Shown piece after piece: positions 53,878 to 64,000 of a stretch of 64,000 nucleotides of DNA (positions within the stretch are counted from its first letter, which is position 1; the number at the start of each line of letters is the position of its first letter). The DNA lies in NCBI GenBank assembly GCA_000611775.1, contig KK106985.1:911982-975981 (forward strand), given 5' to 3'. A program made the translations under genes and the position numbers. The notes below the pieces were generated by a model. The model saw nothing but the letters and a program-made list of their open reading frames with translations, was not told the DNA's origin and made no database searches. The DNA is from Umbilicaria muhlenbergii. Lineage: Eukaryota; Ascomycota; Lecanoromycetes; Umbilicariales; Umbilicariaceae.

Positions 53878-56863
53878 ATGGTTTACAATACACTCACAAT
53901 TGCCACCGCCGTAACGCCCACAGTAATCGAGACCTACTTCTCCCATGTATGCTTTATCACCCCTTCCTGAGAGCCCTTATCGGCCCCCAACCTACATTGA
54001 TATCTTCATTCTCTTAGTACCTCAAGCGCAAATCACTCCATCAAAAGCCCACCGCCCACATTTCGTACCACGAAGGCATTAACCTGATCCGCCGGTTCCT
54101 GCACTACGCATCATTGCATACTGTTGAAGAGCTCCAAGACTTCACCGCGCAATGGGTCCCGCACCCTCGCTGGGTCAAAGTCGACGAAGTCACCGTCCCC
54201 GAAGATGTGATCACGAAAGCAGCAGATCTGATGGAGGCGCAGCTGGGCCATCACGGCATTGATAAGATTGGAGGGCGAAAATGGTGGCAGTGGAGGCGGG
54301 AGGGTAGCGTGCTGAAGGCCGAATGGATAGAGATGAGAAAAGACCATATGTCGAGAAAGCGGATAGGTGATAAAGGGAAGAGAGTTATGCTCTACGTACA
54401 TGGCGGAGCATACTTCTTCGGTAGCGTCGACGAGCATCGCTACCAAATGCAGAGGCATGCTCGAAAACTGAAGGCGAGGGTCTTTGCTCGGTAGGTCTTT
54501 GGCAGCACGATTGAGAAGACGCTGTAGCTGACGACGTCTAGTGCGTACCCTTTGGAGAGCTCCCGCTCTTGTGTTGAATGCTTACATTTAGTAGCTCGAT
54601 ATCGACTAGCTCCTCAGTTCCCATTCCCTTGCGGACTGCACGATTGTCTATCGGCGTACCTATACCTTCTGACTATACAAGACCCCTCGACCATAATATT
54701 GGCTGGTGATTCTGCGGGAGGCGGCATGGTTTTAAGGTATGTTCTACCGCGCAACTACAAAGCGAACGAATTCTGATGATGAGACTAGCATGCTTATAAT
54801 ATTGCGGGACAGGGGACTACCACTGCCAGCCGGAGCAATACTCATTTCACCTTGGGTTGATTTAACCCATTCATTTCCAAGTGTCGCAGGCGACAACACC
54901 TTTGATTATATTCCAGCACATGGCTTTATGCATCGACCTTCGGCCTCTTGGCCACCACCTAATTCGGATGAAATGGAGCAGATAGCGATGCATGCAGTGG
55001 AGGCGGTTGTTGGAGAAGATCTGCCTAGAAAGTCCACTCAGCACGAGCGTCAAGAAGCGACACAGGAAGCCATACAAGGCTTCACGGTAGAACACGTCTC
55101 TGAAACACTGCACCGAGAACACAATGACGACAATCCAGCTGGCACCGAAGGAGCAGAGACGAGGCCTGGCAATACTATTCCCGGAGCAGGTCACGATTTG
55201 TCTATAGTGCTAGATGGGAAGATGGTCATCATCAAGGATCAAATCCAGATGTACGCTACTAACCAGCTCATCTCACATCCACTAGTATCTCCTGTCTTGC
55301 AACCGTCGTTAGGCGGACTACCTCCGCTCTTCATCATGACTGGAGGCGGCGAGATCCTTCGAGATGAGCAAATTTACATAGCCCACAAGGCCGCAAATCC
55401 TGCGAAGTATCCTCCTGGCGAAGCCTACCTCGAAGAATACCCAGAAGCCCGAGATATCATCACCAAGTGGAAGCCCACGGACGTACAACTCCAGGTCTGG
55501 GAGGACCTCTGCCACGTTGCACCCACACTGAGCTTCACGCGACCAGCAAAGTACATGTACCGATCCATTGCCCAGTTCGGAGCATGGGCGCTCGCGCGAG
55601 CTCAGAAAACCGAAATCGATATCCAAGATGACGACGAAGTGTCTATAATCTCCAAAGAGTCAGCTAATGACACCGATTCTTCGACGGATCTCCAAAAGCC
55701 CGGAGAAGACCAAACTACGGTGCCTAGTGTCGTTGTAGAATGCCAAGGTATGTCTACGGGGAAAGTCGGAAAGGCAGGCGACACACTCCCTCAATTTCAA
55801 AACCACATGATTCGGCAACGGGTCGATCGACATGGGCATGTCTATCCTCTCGACCCTGCCTCCTCATTACCAGCGCTGCAAATGTCTCCCAACGAGATTG
55901 GCGTCATCAAGCCCGGCCCAGTGCGCAAATGGTTGGAAGCAAAGACACACTGGGATCACAAGTACGCGCGAGAGAAGAGAAAGGTACAGAAGCAAAGAAT
56001 CAAAGAAATGGCGCGAGGATTCGAAGAAATCGGCGACGACGAGGTGCCTCCGCCGTCAGCCCTTGCACGAAGAAGAGGCAAAGACATGCCGAAAGAGGGG
56101 AAGAAGTCCAAGAGTATGGGACTCAGTCTGTGGAGCTTGTGGGGGAGTTCGCACGATGAGAAGACGGTAAGCAACCTTACCACCTGACCTGACTGATAAC
56201 AAAGGGCAAAGCACTAAGATCACATGTTTTCAGATCGAGCGTGAAGAAAAAGCCGACGGCGACATCGACACGGCAACCGTCACCCCCGACCACGCCGACA
56301 ATCCCAAAGCCCGCCTGGCCCCGCCGGTCCGGACCCGCTCCCGCAGTCACGTCGTCACCGATCGAGGCCAAATCACCAACTCCGACGACGAAACAGCCAC
56401 CACCACCGCGCAACCGCAGCCACAACCACAGCATCAACAACCCGAGCCCGACTCCGCATCCCGCACGCATCTCTCCCCGACCTTCGCCCCGCTCCCGACC
56501 CGGCCATCCGGTACCAGATCACCCAGCGACGTCTCGATCGGCACCGCAGACGGCGTAACGTCCCCCTTCAAACTAGGTCGCGACCTCCCCGGCCCCAGCG
56601 CGAACGCGAGTATGATTACGCTGACGAGCCATGCGGGGGTGGTGACGCCGAAGGGCGAAAGTAGGGAGGGGGTGTACTCCAGTAGAGAGGGAGGTGGGGA
56701 TGGAGATGGAGATGGAGATGGAGAGGGGGGTGGGAGAGGAGACGGGAATGGGAGAGTAGAGAGGGGGAGGGAAGGAGAGAGGGGGGATGATCGAGGGGGA
56801 GAGACTGAGACGAGGCCGAGGCCGGGGGTGGAGAGGTTTGAGACGGCGAGGGAGAGGTTGTAG
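53878..56863 (+). CDS. Alpha/beta-hydrolase (lipase/esterase family) with long tail
   Basis: Predicted 914-aa protein. Exons 53878-53946, 54018-54490, 54542-54736, 54789-56166 and 56234-56863. The oxyanion-hole motif YVHGGAYFFGS and the nucleophile elbow LAGDSAGGG mark the hormone-sensitive-lipase-like alpha/beta-hydrolase-3 group. Candidate acid and His lie in GGGEILRDEQIY and WEDLCHVAPTL. About 100 residues are inserted between the elbow and the acid (GDNTFDYIPAHG onward), probably a lid. The C-terminal 330 residues are disordered and charged, ending in a Gly/Asp run. Beginning of exon 3 (RAYPLESSRSC) is not family-like, so the boundary near 54542 is uncertain. The first exon (MVYNTLTIATAVTPTVIETY) may be a membrane anchor. 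Substrate unknown. Confidence 0.85.
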
Positions 56864-57491
56864 TTGTCGGAGGGATGGGTGTGGATGAGATGGGTGGGGA
56901 GGAGGGTGCGGGGGTTTGGAAAGTGGGGGTTGGAGTTTGGGCTTGATGAGTGTTGGGGGTGTGCGTGGATACCCTTTCTCTGCTATTATCACTATTGTTA
57001 TTATCGCAAGTCAGTGCATGGCGGCGAACGGGCGGACTACGGCTGTATGGTAGATACGGTACTACATCGCCAGAAAACGACCTCCGTAGCCAGAAAGAAT
57101 CAAACGTAGTTGCAAACACAGATGCAACGACAAGGGTTGTGCTTTAGGTTACGCTCCTACTCCTATCCCAGTGAGTGCATTATAATGTCGGCAAGAGGGG
57201 TTATCAGAACGACATCTCCTCAATCACCACAAACCACGAGATTCGAGCTTCCCTTCCGGCTTCGCAGGAGCGGGATGAATGCATTCGCCGGTGAGATTTA
57301 CACGAGTTTCATTCATAGCTAAACGGACCGCAACGACTAGCACCCCCCGCCAGCGCTTTCCCGGCGAGGCCAACGAACCGAAGACACATCCAGAATCCCA
57401 TCATACCTCTAACGCCTCTACTCCCGTCGGCGAACCAACCTTCCATATCACACGCGCTGCACTCCTAATCCTTCCCCCCACCCAAGGCTAT
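56864..57491. other. Convergent 3' spacer
   Basis: 628 bp between stop codons. Purine-rich near 56650-56930; nothing recognised. Confidence 0.6.
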
Positions 57492-58929
57492 TTACTCCCA
57501 ATCCTCCTCGTCGCTCTGCTCAGCCACTGAGTCCTGTTTATTTCTATCTTTGTTCTTATCCTTCTCCTCCTTCGGGCTGCCCGGTGTGCGGCTCGTAGCG
57601 CCGCTGACGAGGTCGTAGCTAGCGTCGCTGTCGGGCTGGGAGTGTTGATCCTGCGAGCGGCGGGACTCGAGGGGTTTGGGGTGTGCGTCGTTGGTGATGG
57701 TAGACGGGTCAAGGTGGGCTTGGGGTTCGGCGGTGGTGATTGTTGCGTTGTCGGAGGGATGGGAATCGATGGTGTGGTCGGAGCTTTGTGTATTGGGGGT
57801 GTTCTGCGTTATCGTTAGGGTTTCGAGGGCATTGGCGGTTTGAGACCGGGGTTGCGGGGTCGAGGGCTCAGAGTCAGAGTCGGAGTCTTCATCCCAGGCG
57901 ATTTCTTCCTCGGGGGCAGTGGCGGCGCCTGTTGAGGTGTCCGATCAGCTCCGAGGCCATATATGTAAGCTTAATAGGGGGCAGTGGGCAAAGCTTACCT
58001 TTCAATAACTCTCTTCTCCGCTGCTCCTCCGTCTCCACGACCATCCGCAGGAAGTAGTACCGCGTCCAGAAATCCACGTACTCAACCCTCTCCGGTACGA
58101 GCTTCTCCATCGCCCGTCTCAATTCATCGTGTTTCTCGAGATCCGTAGAGATCTCGTCCGTCTTCTTTTCGACATCAAACTCCGCTTTCCACTTCTCGTA
58201 TTCGGGGCTGATGGGATCTCTTGTGAAGCTCTCAGGCGAGGAGTGGATAGCATGTAACTGTGCGTCGAATCGGGTGGTATGAATGACTCTCTTGCCGTCT
58301 TGGTCCTTGCTCTCGAACAGTATCTTGTCGTTACCGTCTTTGTCCTTTTCTTCGCTGGGAGGTGCTATGGTGACCGCATCCCGTAGGAAATTGCGGATGT
58401 TAGTGCCGAATTTAAGGAGCGCTTCATCGGCGGCATCTTCGGCCTTTTCAATGTCTTTGAGCCGCTTCGCAGCCTCTGAGCGAAATCGTGAGATGAGGCC
58501 TTCGGAGTCTCGTAAGGCTTCGCTTTCGGTGCGTTCTTTGTCGATGGTCTTGGTCTCAGGAGAGGTAGTCACGGCAGCAGGTTCGTCGGCTACAGGAGAC
58601 AGTGTTGAGGTACTCGAAGAGCTTTGGTTTAACGATAACGATCGCGTTCGATTCACGATTGTTGACTTGAGATCTGTGAAGCCTTTCAGAGCTTCCCCGC
58701 CCACGGCTGAAGCTTCTTGACGTGCGCCCTCATAGTAGGTCTCTCCTTGCTTCTTGACGCTGCCAAAGAAACCGCCGAGCTTTGCTCCCCACGGGCTCGC
58801 TGAGAATGACTTGTAAGCTTCTTGGAATTCGGTGTTTAGATTGCCTGTTTCCTGTTTCTTGCCGTCGGTCTTGGTGACTTGGTCGGGTGAGAAGACCTCC
58901 TCTTGAATATGGTCGTAGGCAACATCCAT
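57492..58929 (-). CDS. BSD-domain protein (Dos2-like)
   Basis: Predicted 455-aa protein from exons 58929-57999 and 57928-57492 (70-nt intron joining RRELLKG to [14 protein letters not shown]). The start [13 protein letters not shown] is typical for the fungal family. The BSD domain covers about residues 210-300: [55 protein letters not shown], with the diagnostic Phe-Trp pair. The tail is acidic and ends DEEDWE. The yeast homologue Dos2 is poorly characterised; BSD domains also occur in TFIIH p62 and synapse-associated proteins. Cellular role here is not known. Intact. Confidence 0.88.
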
Positions 58930-59565
58930 GTCCGAGAGAGTTTCCCACAATCAGCTCGAGGATGAGCGTTGCATCAAGAATAAGATAAGGTCTAAGATGG
59001 AAGAAATCCGTCTGGTTTGAACGTCGGCTGCAGGTGTATCAAGAAAGAGGTCTAGATGTTATTACTTGCGGTAAACAGCAGATGGCTCACATGCGCTCTA
59101 TGCGCTCATGGCGGACCAAGTTACAGCGCCGAGAAGCTAGTCATTAGTCTGTCCAGGCTAGGAGGCTTCGAAGCCACCACAGCCTCGAGAGAGCTTGGAA
59201 GGACCCAGTCACACGAAGTTATGGACAAGCATCACAGTAAGCATTCTCATTGACTCGTAGCTGCGCGATGATCGCTGGGCTTCATAAGAGACCTCTTGTT
59301 TACTTGCTGCTCTGTAATCACAGTGCTGAGCCTCGTGAACGCATTATCTCAATCGAGTTGGCTTAGGCGTCCTTGATGAGAAACGGGATGAGGTAACTAA
59401 GGCACCTGATAATGCGGGCCACTAGACCTTAGCTTGAATCAGTTTACGCGCTCTTAGCTGCAAGGCTGCGACGCTGCAGAACTGCGCCGCAGCCGTTTAC
59501 GGCTATTCCCAATCAGGAGCTATGTACATCCTCGGGGCCTTCTGCCGCATCATGATCTCTCTACT
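58930..59565. promoter_or_regulatory. Divergent region BSD gene / IND1
   Basis: 636 bp between start codons; no repeats. Small frames near 59056 are not convincing. Confidence 0.5.
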
Positions 59566-60832
59566 ATGACTAGAAGGCTATTCTCCACATGGAGATATCT
59601 ACAACATGAGAACCCACTGGTACGAAGCTATACCATCAATTACACCACGAAGACTAACATCATACACCAGGGACTCCCCAAATCCGGCAGCCCCCCACAA
59701 TTCCCCCGACGGCAGCGCGGCCTGCCAGAGAGACGCAACATCCGCGATGTACGAAAAGTAATCGCCGTCTCCTCCGCAAAGGGCGGAGTAGGGAAATCCA
59801 CAATAGCGGGTGTGGTTCCCAGATGTCCCCAGATGACTGACAGGAGCGGCAACTAACCTCCCTCCAGTAAACCTAGCCCTAGCCTTCGCCCGCCTCGGCC
59901 ACCGCAGCGGCATCCTCGACACCGACATCTTCGGCCCCTCCATCCCCACGCTCCTCAACCTCTCCGGCGAGCCCAGGTTATCATCCAGTAACCCCTCCTT
60001 TATCCCTCCCCAAACCCCACCTCGCAGCTCAGTCCGCTAACTTCACCTAACCCACAGACAACCAACTACTCCCCCTCTCCAACTACGGCGTCAAATCCAT
60101 GTCAATGGGCTACCTAGTCGACGAAAAAGCAGCAGTAGTATGGCGGGGCCTGATGGTAATGAAAGCGCTACAACAACTCCTGCACGAAGTCGACTGGGGG
60201 GGCTTGGACGTGCTGGTGTTGGATTTGCCGCCGGGGACGGGGGATACGCAGTTGACGATAACGCAGCAAGTCAAGTTAGACGGTACACGATCCACGTTGG
60301 AATGACGACGACAATAAGAATCCCAGGTGGGCTGATAAGAAAACTAGGCGCCATCATCGTTTCGACACCGCAAGATATCGCATTGAAAGATGCGGTCAAG
60401 GGCATCACCATGTTCCGCAAAGTCGACGTGCCGGTACATCCCTCCTCCCTTTTCGCCCACTTCCCCTTCCTTCATTCTCCTTCGTCTCTCCCCTTCCAAC
60501 CCCTCCTCTTTCTCCCCCTCCCCTCCCACCTCTTCCCCTCTCCAACCCCTCACTAAATCCCCCCACTCTTCCAGATCCTCGGCATGATCCAAAACATGTC
60601 GCTATTCACGTGCCCTTCCTGCGGCCACACAACCCCGATCTTCGGTTCCGAAGGCGTGCGACGCGAATGCTCCCTCCACGCCATCCCATTCCTAGGCGAC
60701 ATCCCGCTGCACCGGAGTATCTGCGACGATGCGGATCGCGGCATGCCGACTGTGGTTGCGGAACCGGAGAGTGAGAGGGCGGCGGTGTTTATGGAGATTG
60801 CGGAGGGGGTGGGGGGGATGGTTGGGTTGTGA
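59566..60832 (+). CDS. IND1: Mitochondrial Fe-S protein Ind1 (NUBPL, Mrp/NBP35 family)
   Basis: Predicted 310-aa P-loop ATPase that helps insert Fe-S clusters into respiratory complex I. Exons 59566-59809, 59868-59987, 60058-60282, 60348-60433 and 60575-60832 close exactly. The N-terminal 45 residues are Arg/Ser/Thr-rich without acids, as in a mitochondrial presequence ([13 protein letters not shown]). Motifs: deviant Walker [44 protein letters not shown] (switch II) and the cluster-binding Cys pair LFTCPSCGH. The last motif separates Mrp/Ind1 from unrelated MinD ATPases. It implies that this fungus keeps complex I. Intact. Confidence 0.94.
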
Positions 60833-61136
60833 TTTTTGGGGAAGGGAGGAGGGGGGGATGGATGGGGATGCGCGGATGTTGGGAAGGGAGGATATAGCTG
60901 GGTGGTGTGGTGTGCAGGGGATGGGAGTCAACGCTTCTATTTGGACTGGATTTGCGGATGCAGCAAGCGGTGTAGACCAAGAGAGCAATAAGGTATCTTC
61001 GCCTTCTGCTTCGCCATGCAGTCTCCTCCATCGCCCTCAAGTGCAACGCCAGATATCAAGTTGATAATCCAGCACACCCCTCCCCCACAGCCTGACGCTC
61101 TAACCATTCCTCCCTACCATATCCCCCCCATGTTCT
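60833..61136. other. Convergent 3' spacer
   Basis: 304 bp between stop codons; G-rich just after the IND1 stop. Nothing recognised. Confidence 0.6.
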
Positions 61137-63840
61137 TCACTCCTTCCCTCCCCCTTCCACCCCAAACGCGCTCCCAGGACTAGTTCCCAACCCCTCATCC
61201 TCATCCTCCATCCCCTGACCCATCCTCGCAAGCGGACTTCCCCTCCTCACCCCCTCCGCCTCCTCCCTCCTCAGCACGCCCTGTCTGCGCCCGCCCCTCC
61301 CCACCCCCGACGGGGAAAACGGTGAGAAGGAGGGCCGGGGATCGATATAAGAGGCCGAGCTCGATGGTTCCGGAGTCGGTCCACGGGACAACGAAGAAGG
61401 TGTTTGGTGGTTCTTGAGGAGGAGAGGCGGCGTAGCGGGCGTAGTCTCTCGGCCGGAACGACCGTGACGATGAGGGCGCGGATGTGGAAGCGGCAGAGGC
61501 GGGGAGGACCAATTGTCGTCGTGGTCATCAGGTGTGGGACTACCGTAGCGGTCGTAGCCACCATGCGCACCCCAGCCCTCCATCCCGGCCCCACCATCCC
61601 CGCTCTCCCGACTCCTTGCCCCCTCCCCCCTCCTCTTCACCGGGCTCTCATCATACGGATCGAACCCGACGCGCCTCGTCGCCTCGCCTCTCAACCTCTT
61701 GCGCTCTTGAGAATCCCCGCCCGCGCCCGTGGTGCTGGCGTTGGCGTCTGCGAGGAAGAAGTTGAGGAGTTCGTCTGTGATGGCTAGGTGGGAGGATTGT
61801 TGGAATTGTTGGAGGGAGCAGAGGCGGAGGAGGAGGTCGAGGAGGGAGAGGGATGTGCGGATCGCAGGAACGGGAGCCGTGGTGAGGGGTTGGGGTTGGG
61901 ACACTGCGAGTTGCGAAGGGGGCGCTGGGTGGGAGGCGGGGGTGGAAACGGGGGCGAGATGGAGATGGGAGAGAGCGGTAGTGAGGTTAGGGTCGAGGGA
62001 GGGTTGGCGCGGTGGTCGGGAGGGAGCAGGGTCGGAGTCGGGGAGGGAGTCGGAGTCGGAGTCGGGGGCTTCGGTGTAGACTTCGAAGGCGAGCCATTCG
62101 GGATCTAGGTTTGCGGGGATGCGCCAGGGATTGTGGGGTTCTGGTGGGGGAGATGATGGTGAGGATAGTGGGACGAGGGATGAAGAGCGGTGTTCGCGGT
62201 CGAGCTGAGCATCGAGGTCGGACTGGTGTTGATACCTATCATCCTTGTTCGGACTCGATTGCTGGTTGTTGTCATTGAAGTCATCATCTTCATAGTCCTC
62301 TGGGTGATCTTCGCTGAATCTTTCCATCATTCTTCGAGGGGGTATTGCATTGATGTCTCTTTTCAGCAGGAGTACTGGGCTGTTGGCCTCCCCTTCGCTA
62401 CCGATGTTTAGGATTTTCCCAGTATCGGCGTAGAAGATTTTTGATATTTCATGGATAGGTACAATTTCTCGTATACCGGCCGTTGCCACACCATCGTATG
62501 GGCCTGGTTGGACTTCATTGTCATCAAAAGTATGCATACGGTCGTCGTCCAAATCTTCAATGATGACCAGCTGGTAAGCGTACTCGTCCGCCTTTGCATC
62601 AGCCTCGGCCTGCGGTGGAAAATAGTCGTCTTCTTCGACAGAACGATGAAGTGGTGAACTGGAACTATTCTCATCTACCGGATGTCCATTTGCTGGGTCC
62701 GTAGGCTTTTTTGACTCTTTATAAACGTCATCGAGTGGTACTCTAACAAGCTTGACCCGCGCTTTGTGGATAACCTCTTTCCAGGTGCTTTGCCGAACAT
62801 CTTCCTCGTTCTGCGGACGCAAATGACCCAGGAAGAGCATGTACAGCGAAAGCGTAAAAGTGGGACCTATCTGGACAGGAACAGAAGGCTTCATGGAGTA
62901 CTGAGTATCTCCAGCTGTGAGAAAAGTGCTGGCCTGCAGCAGTCGGGAGGGTGAAACGGTCGAGGGCAAGTTTGTCGAGAGGCTAGCCCCTGAGGTGGTG
63001 ATGGCAAGATTGATGAGTGGAACCGCATCCTCGATACGATTAAGAAGTTTGCGGATGTCTTGGACGATCAATTTCAGTTCAAGCTCGTTCTGCTCCTTGG
63101 TTTTGGCCTTGGAGCTACGCCGGCGTGTAAGCTCCTCGGCTGTGGCTGCAATTGCGAGACGTTGACCCAAAGCCTGGATATCCCATCGCAGAGACTTGGT
63201 GAGAGAAACAGCAGATTCAAGAGATGTGTTACCCCGAGCGGAACTACATATAGTCAGGAAAGCCATGTACATCTCAGTTATGTTTCGCATTACAGACATT
63301 AACTCGATCATGTCAATGGCAGGGGAGATGATCTGTCGATCATAGTCAGAAAGCCAGACCCAGCAAGAAGCAAAGAAGAGTGAAGACGAGAAACAAAGTG
63401 ATCGAAATGCAGAAAACTGAATATCTTCTTGCGGAAGTCTTGATACAACATGGAAGAAAAGAGAATCAAAAGCCGGCAAACGAAATGACGAACCCTGATT
63501 TTGCTGTCAAGGCGCTCCTGCAGTGTTTGCAGCTCTTCTTTGACGTTTCCTTGAACATTCTAGAGGTGCCATCAGTGCTAGACATTCAACTTTTGGGGCG
63601 ATGGTAGCCCACCTTGAGCAGTCTAGAGGACTGTTTGATAGCGTAGCCAGCAGTTATCGTTATTCCAGAACTATTTCAAAATTAGCCAGACTACCCATTC
63701 ATCATTATCGAAAGGCTATTAGAACTCCTACCGTATAGCATAGTTCATAGCCTGCTGGGTGACCTGAACAGAGATTGTCAGTCAACCCGTTCTAGGAGAC
63801 CGAATACACAAAGACAAACCTTTGCCAGGAAGATATCCAT
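61137..63840 (-). CDS. YRB30: Ran-GTP-binding protein Yrb30
   Basis: Predicted 772-aa protein. Exons: 63840-63820, 63763-63732, 63670-63613, 63559-63494, 63332-63298 and 63243-61137, closing in frame. The spliced start reads MDIFLAKVTQQAMNYAIRSG, then AGYAIKQSSRLLK, VQGNVKEELQTLQERLDSK, IRIISPAIDMIELISARGN and TSLESAVSLTKSLRWDIQ. This is the conserved N-terminal block of fungal Ran-specific GTPase-interacting protein 30 (yeast Yrb30), which binds Ran-GTP and acts in nucleocytoplasmic transport. Further blocks: RLLQASTFLTAGD, VQIGPTFTLSLYMLFLGH, YAYQLVIIEDLDDDRMHTF, and DPEWLAFEVYTE. The last 300 residues are Pro/Ser/Arg-rich and disordered. Family assignment comes from memory of the N-terminal block. 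Confidence 0.82.
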
Positions 63841-64000
63841 GATATCATACCATTCCTCCAAATCCTGTGGGGTTAACCAATCTGTCACCGATATGGCAAC
63901 TCATCTAGTACAGAATTCAGTCTTCTACCTTATCTCATACAATCTATGAGGAGACGTGGTTGCTGTCACGTTTGACGCATTACTGTCATCGCTGTGTTGT
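63841..64000. other. Upstream region of YRB30
   Basis: 160 bp to the window edge; no feature recognised. Confidence 0.5.

Noticed and set aside
56573-57119. Minus-strand Pro/Ser-rich frames of 139 and 167 codons
   Set aside because: Complement of the Gly/Asp/Arg-rich end of the hydrolase gene; simple-sequence artefact.
61404-62108. Several plus-strand frames of 90-127 codons
   Set aside because: Antisense to the Pro/Ser/Arg-rich tail of YRB30; composition is a by-product.
62917-63302. Plus-strand frames near 63.0 kb
   Set aside because: Antisense to the conserved N-terminal block of YRB30.
63332-63479. Start of YRB30 at the first codon of the long frame (63479)
   Set aside because: MPAFDSLFFHVV... 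is intron sequence; the conserved start MDIFLAKVTQQAMNY comes from upstream exons beginning at 63840.
1-64000. CRISPR arrays, riboswitches, prokaryotic promoters or operons
   Set aside because: No regularly spaced repeats with unique spacers and no prokaryotic gene organisation; the window is eukaryotic nuclear DNA.

Overview
The window looks like nuclear DNA of a filamentous ascomycete (Pezizomycotina). Genes carry many short introns (about 47-65 nt, GT..AG, CTAAC/CTGAC-like branch sites), intergenic leaders are pyrimidine-rich, and the conserved genes are typical of that group. I cannot place the class; Dothideomycetes or Leotiomycetes would fit, but that is inference. There are no operons or prokaryotic signals.

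Layout. (1) 1-2.3 kb is an almost CpG-free, AT-rich repeat relic with nested tandem and palindromic repeats. (2) 2.6-11.8 kb is accessory. It has an intact seven-exon FAD monooxygenase and an intact metallo-beta-lactamase-fold hydrolase. Between and beyond them lie three broken genes: an MFS transporter, an amidase and a GH20 hexosaminidase. A Mutator-like transposon (35-bp perfect terminal repeats, 9-bp target duplication) sits in the middle with a decayed low-complexity gene. It reads as a decaying catabolic or detoxification cluster. (3) 11.8-29 kb is housekeeping: an uncharacterised 634-aa protein, an FHA-kinase, a membrane protein, a zinc alcohol/formaldehyde dehydrogenase, Mediator subunit 13 and the ribosome-biogenesis factor Enp2. 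(4) 29.4-46 kb is repeat-rich: a Tigger/pogo deletion derivative, a Ty1/copia element complete from LTR to LTR that carries a nested miniature LTR element (TRIM), an intact DUF6536-type membrane-protein gene just behind the 3' LTR, and diverged repeat relics. A small Dothideomycete/Eurotiomycete-like gene with a Cys-x2-Cys/Cys-x2-Gly-His motif lies at 32.3-33.1 kb. (5) 46-64 kb is again housekeeping: mitochondrial ribosomal protein bL33m (59 aa in three exons), a 1,345-aa coiled-coil protein, Tsr2, a large alpha/beta-hydrolase, a BSD-domain (Dos2-like) protein, Ind1/NUBPL and Yrb30.

The most unusual signals are these. The copia gag-pol frame runs about 1,460 codons with no frameshift and is broken by 28 TGA codons but only one TAA and one TAG. 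The TRIM nested in it has its own primer site and 5-bp target duplication. Both LTR elements seem to use a half-tRNA initiator-Met primer. The MULE carries a gene with two SUMO-interaction-like motifs. Two otherwise intact genes need GC-AG introns.

Exon boundaries given here were derived by hand from reading-frame continuity and splice consensus. Every multi-exon gene listed as intact closes to a whole number of codons.
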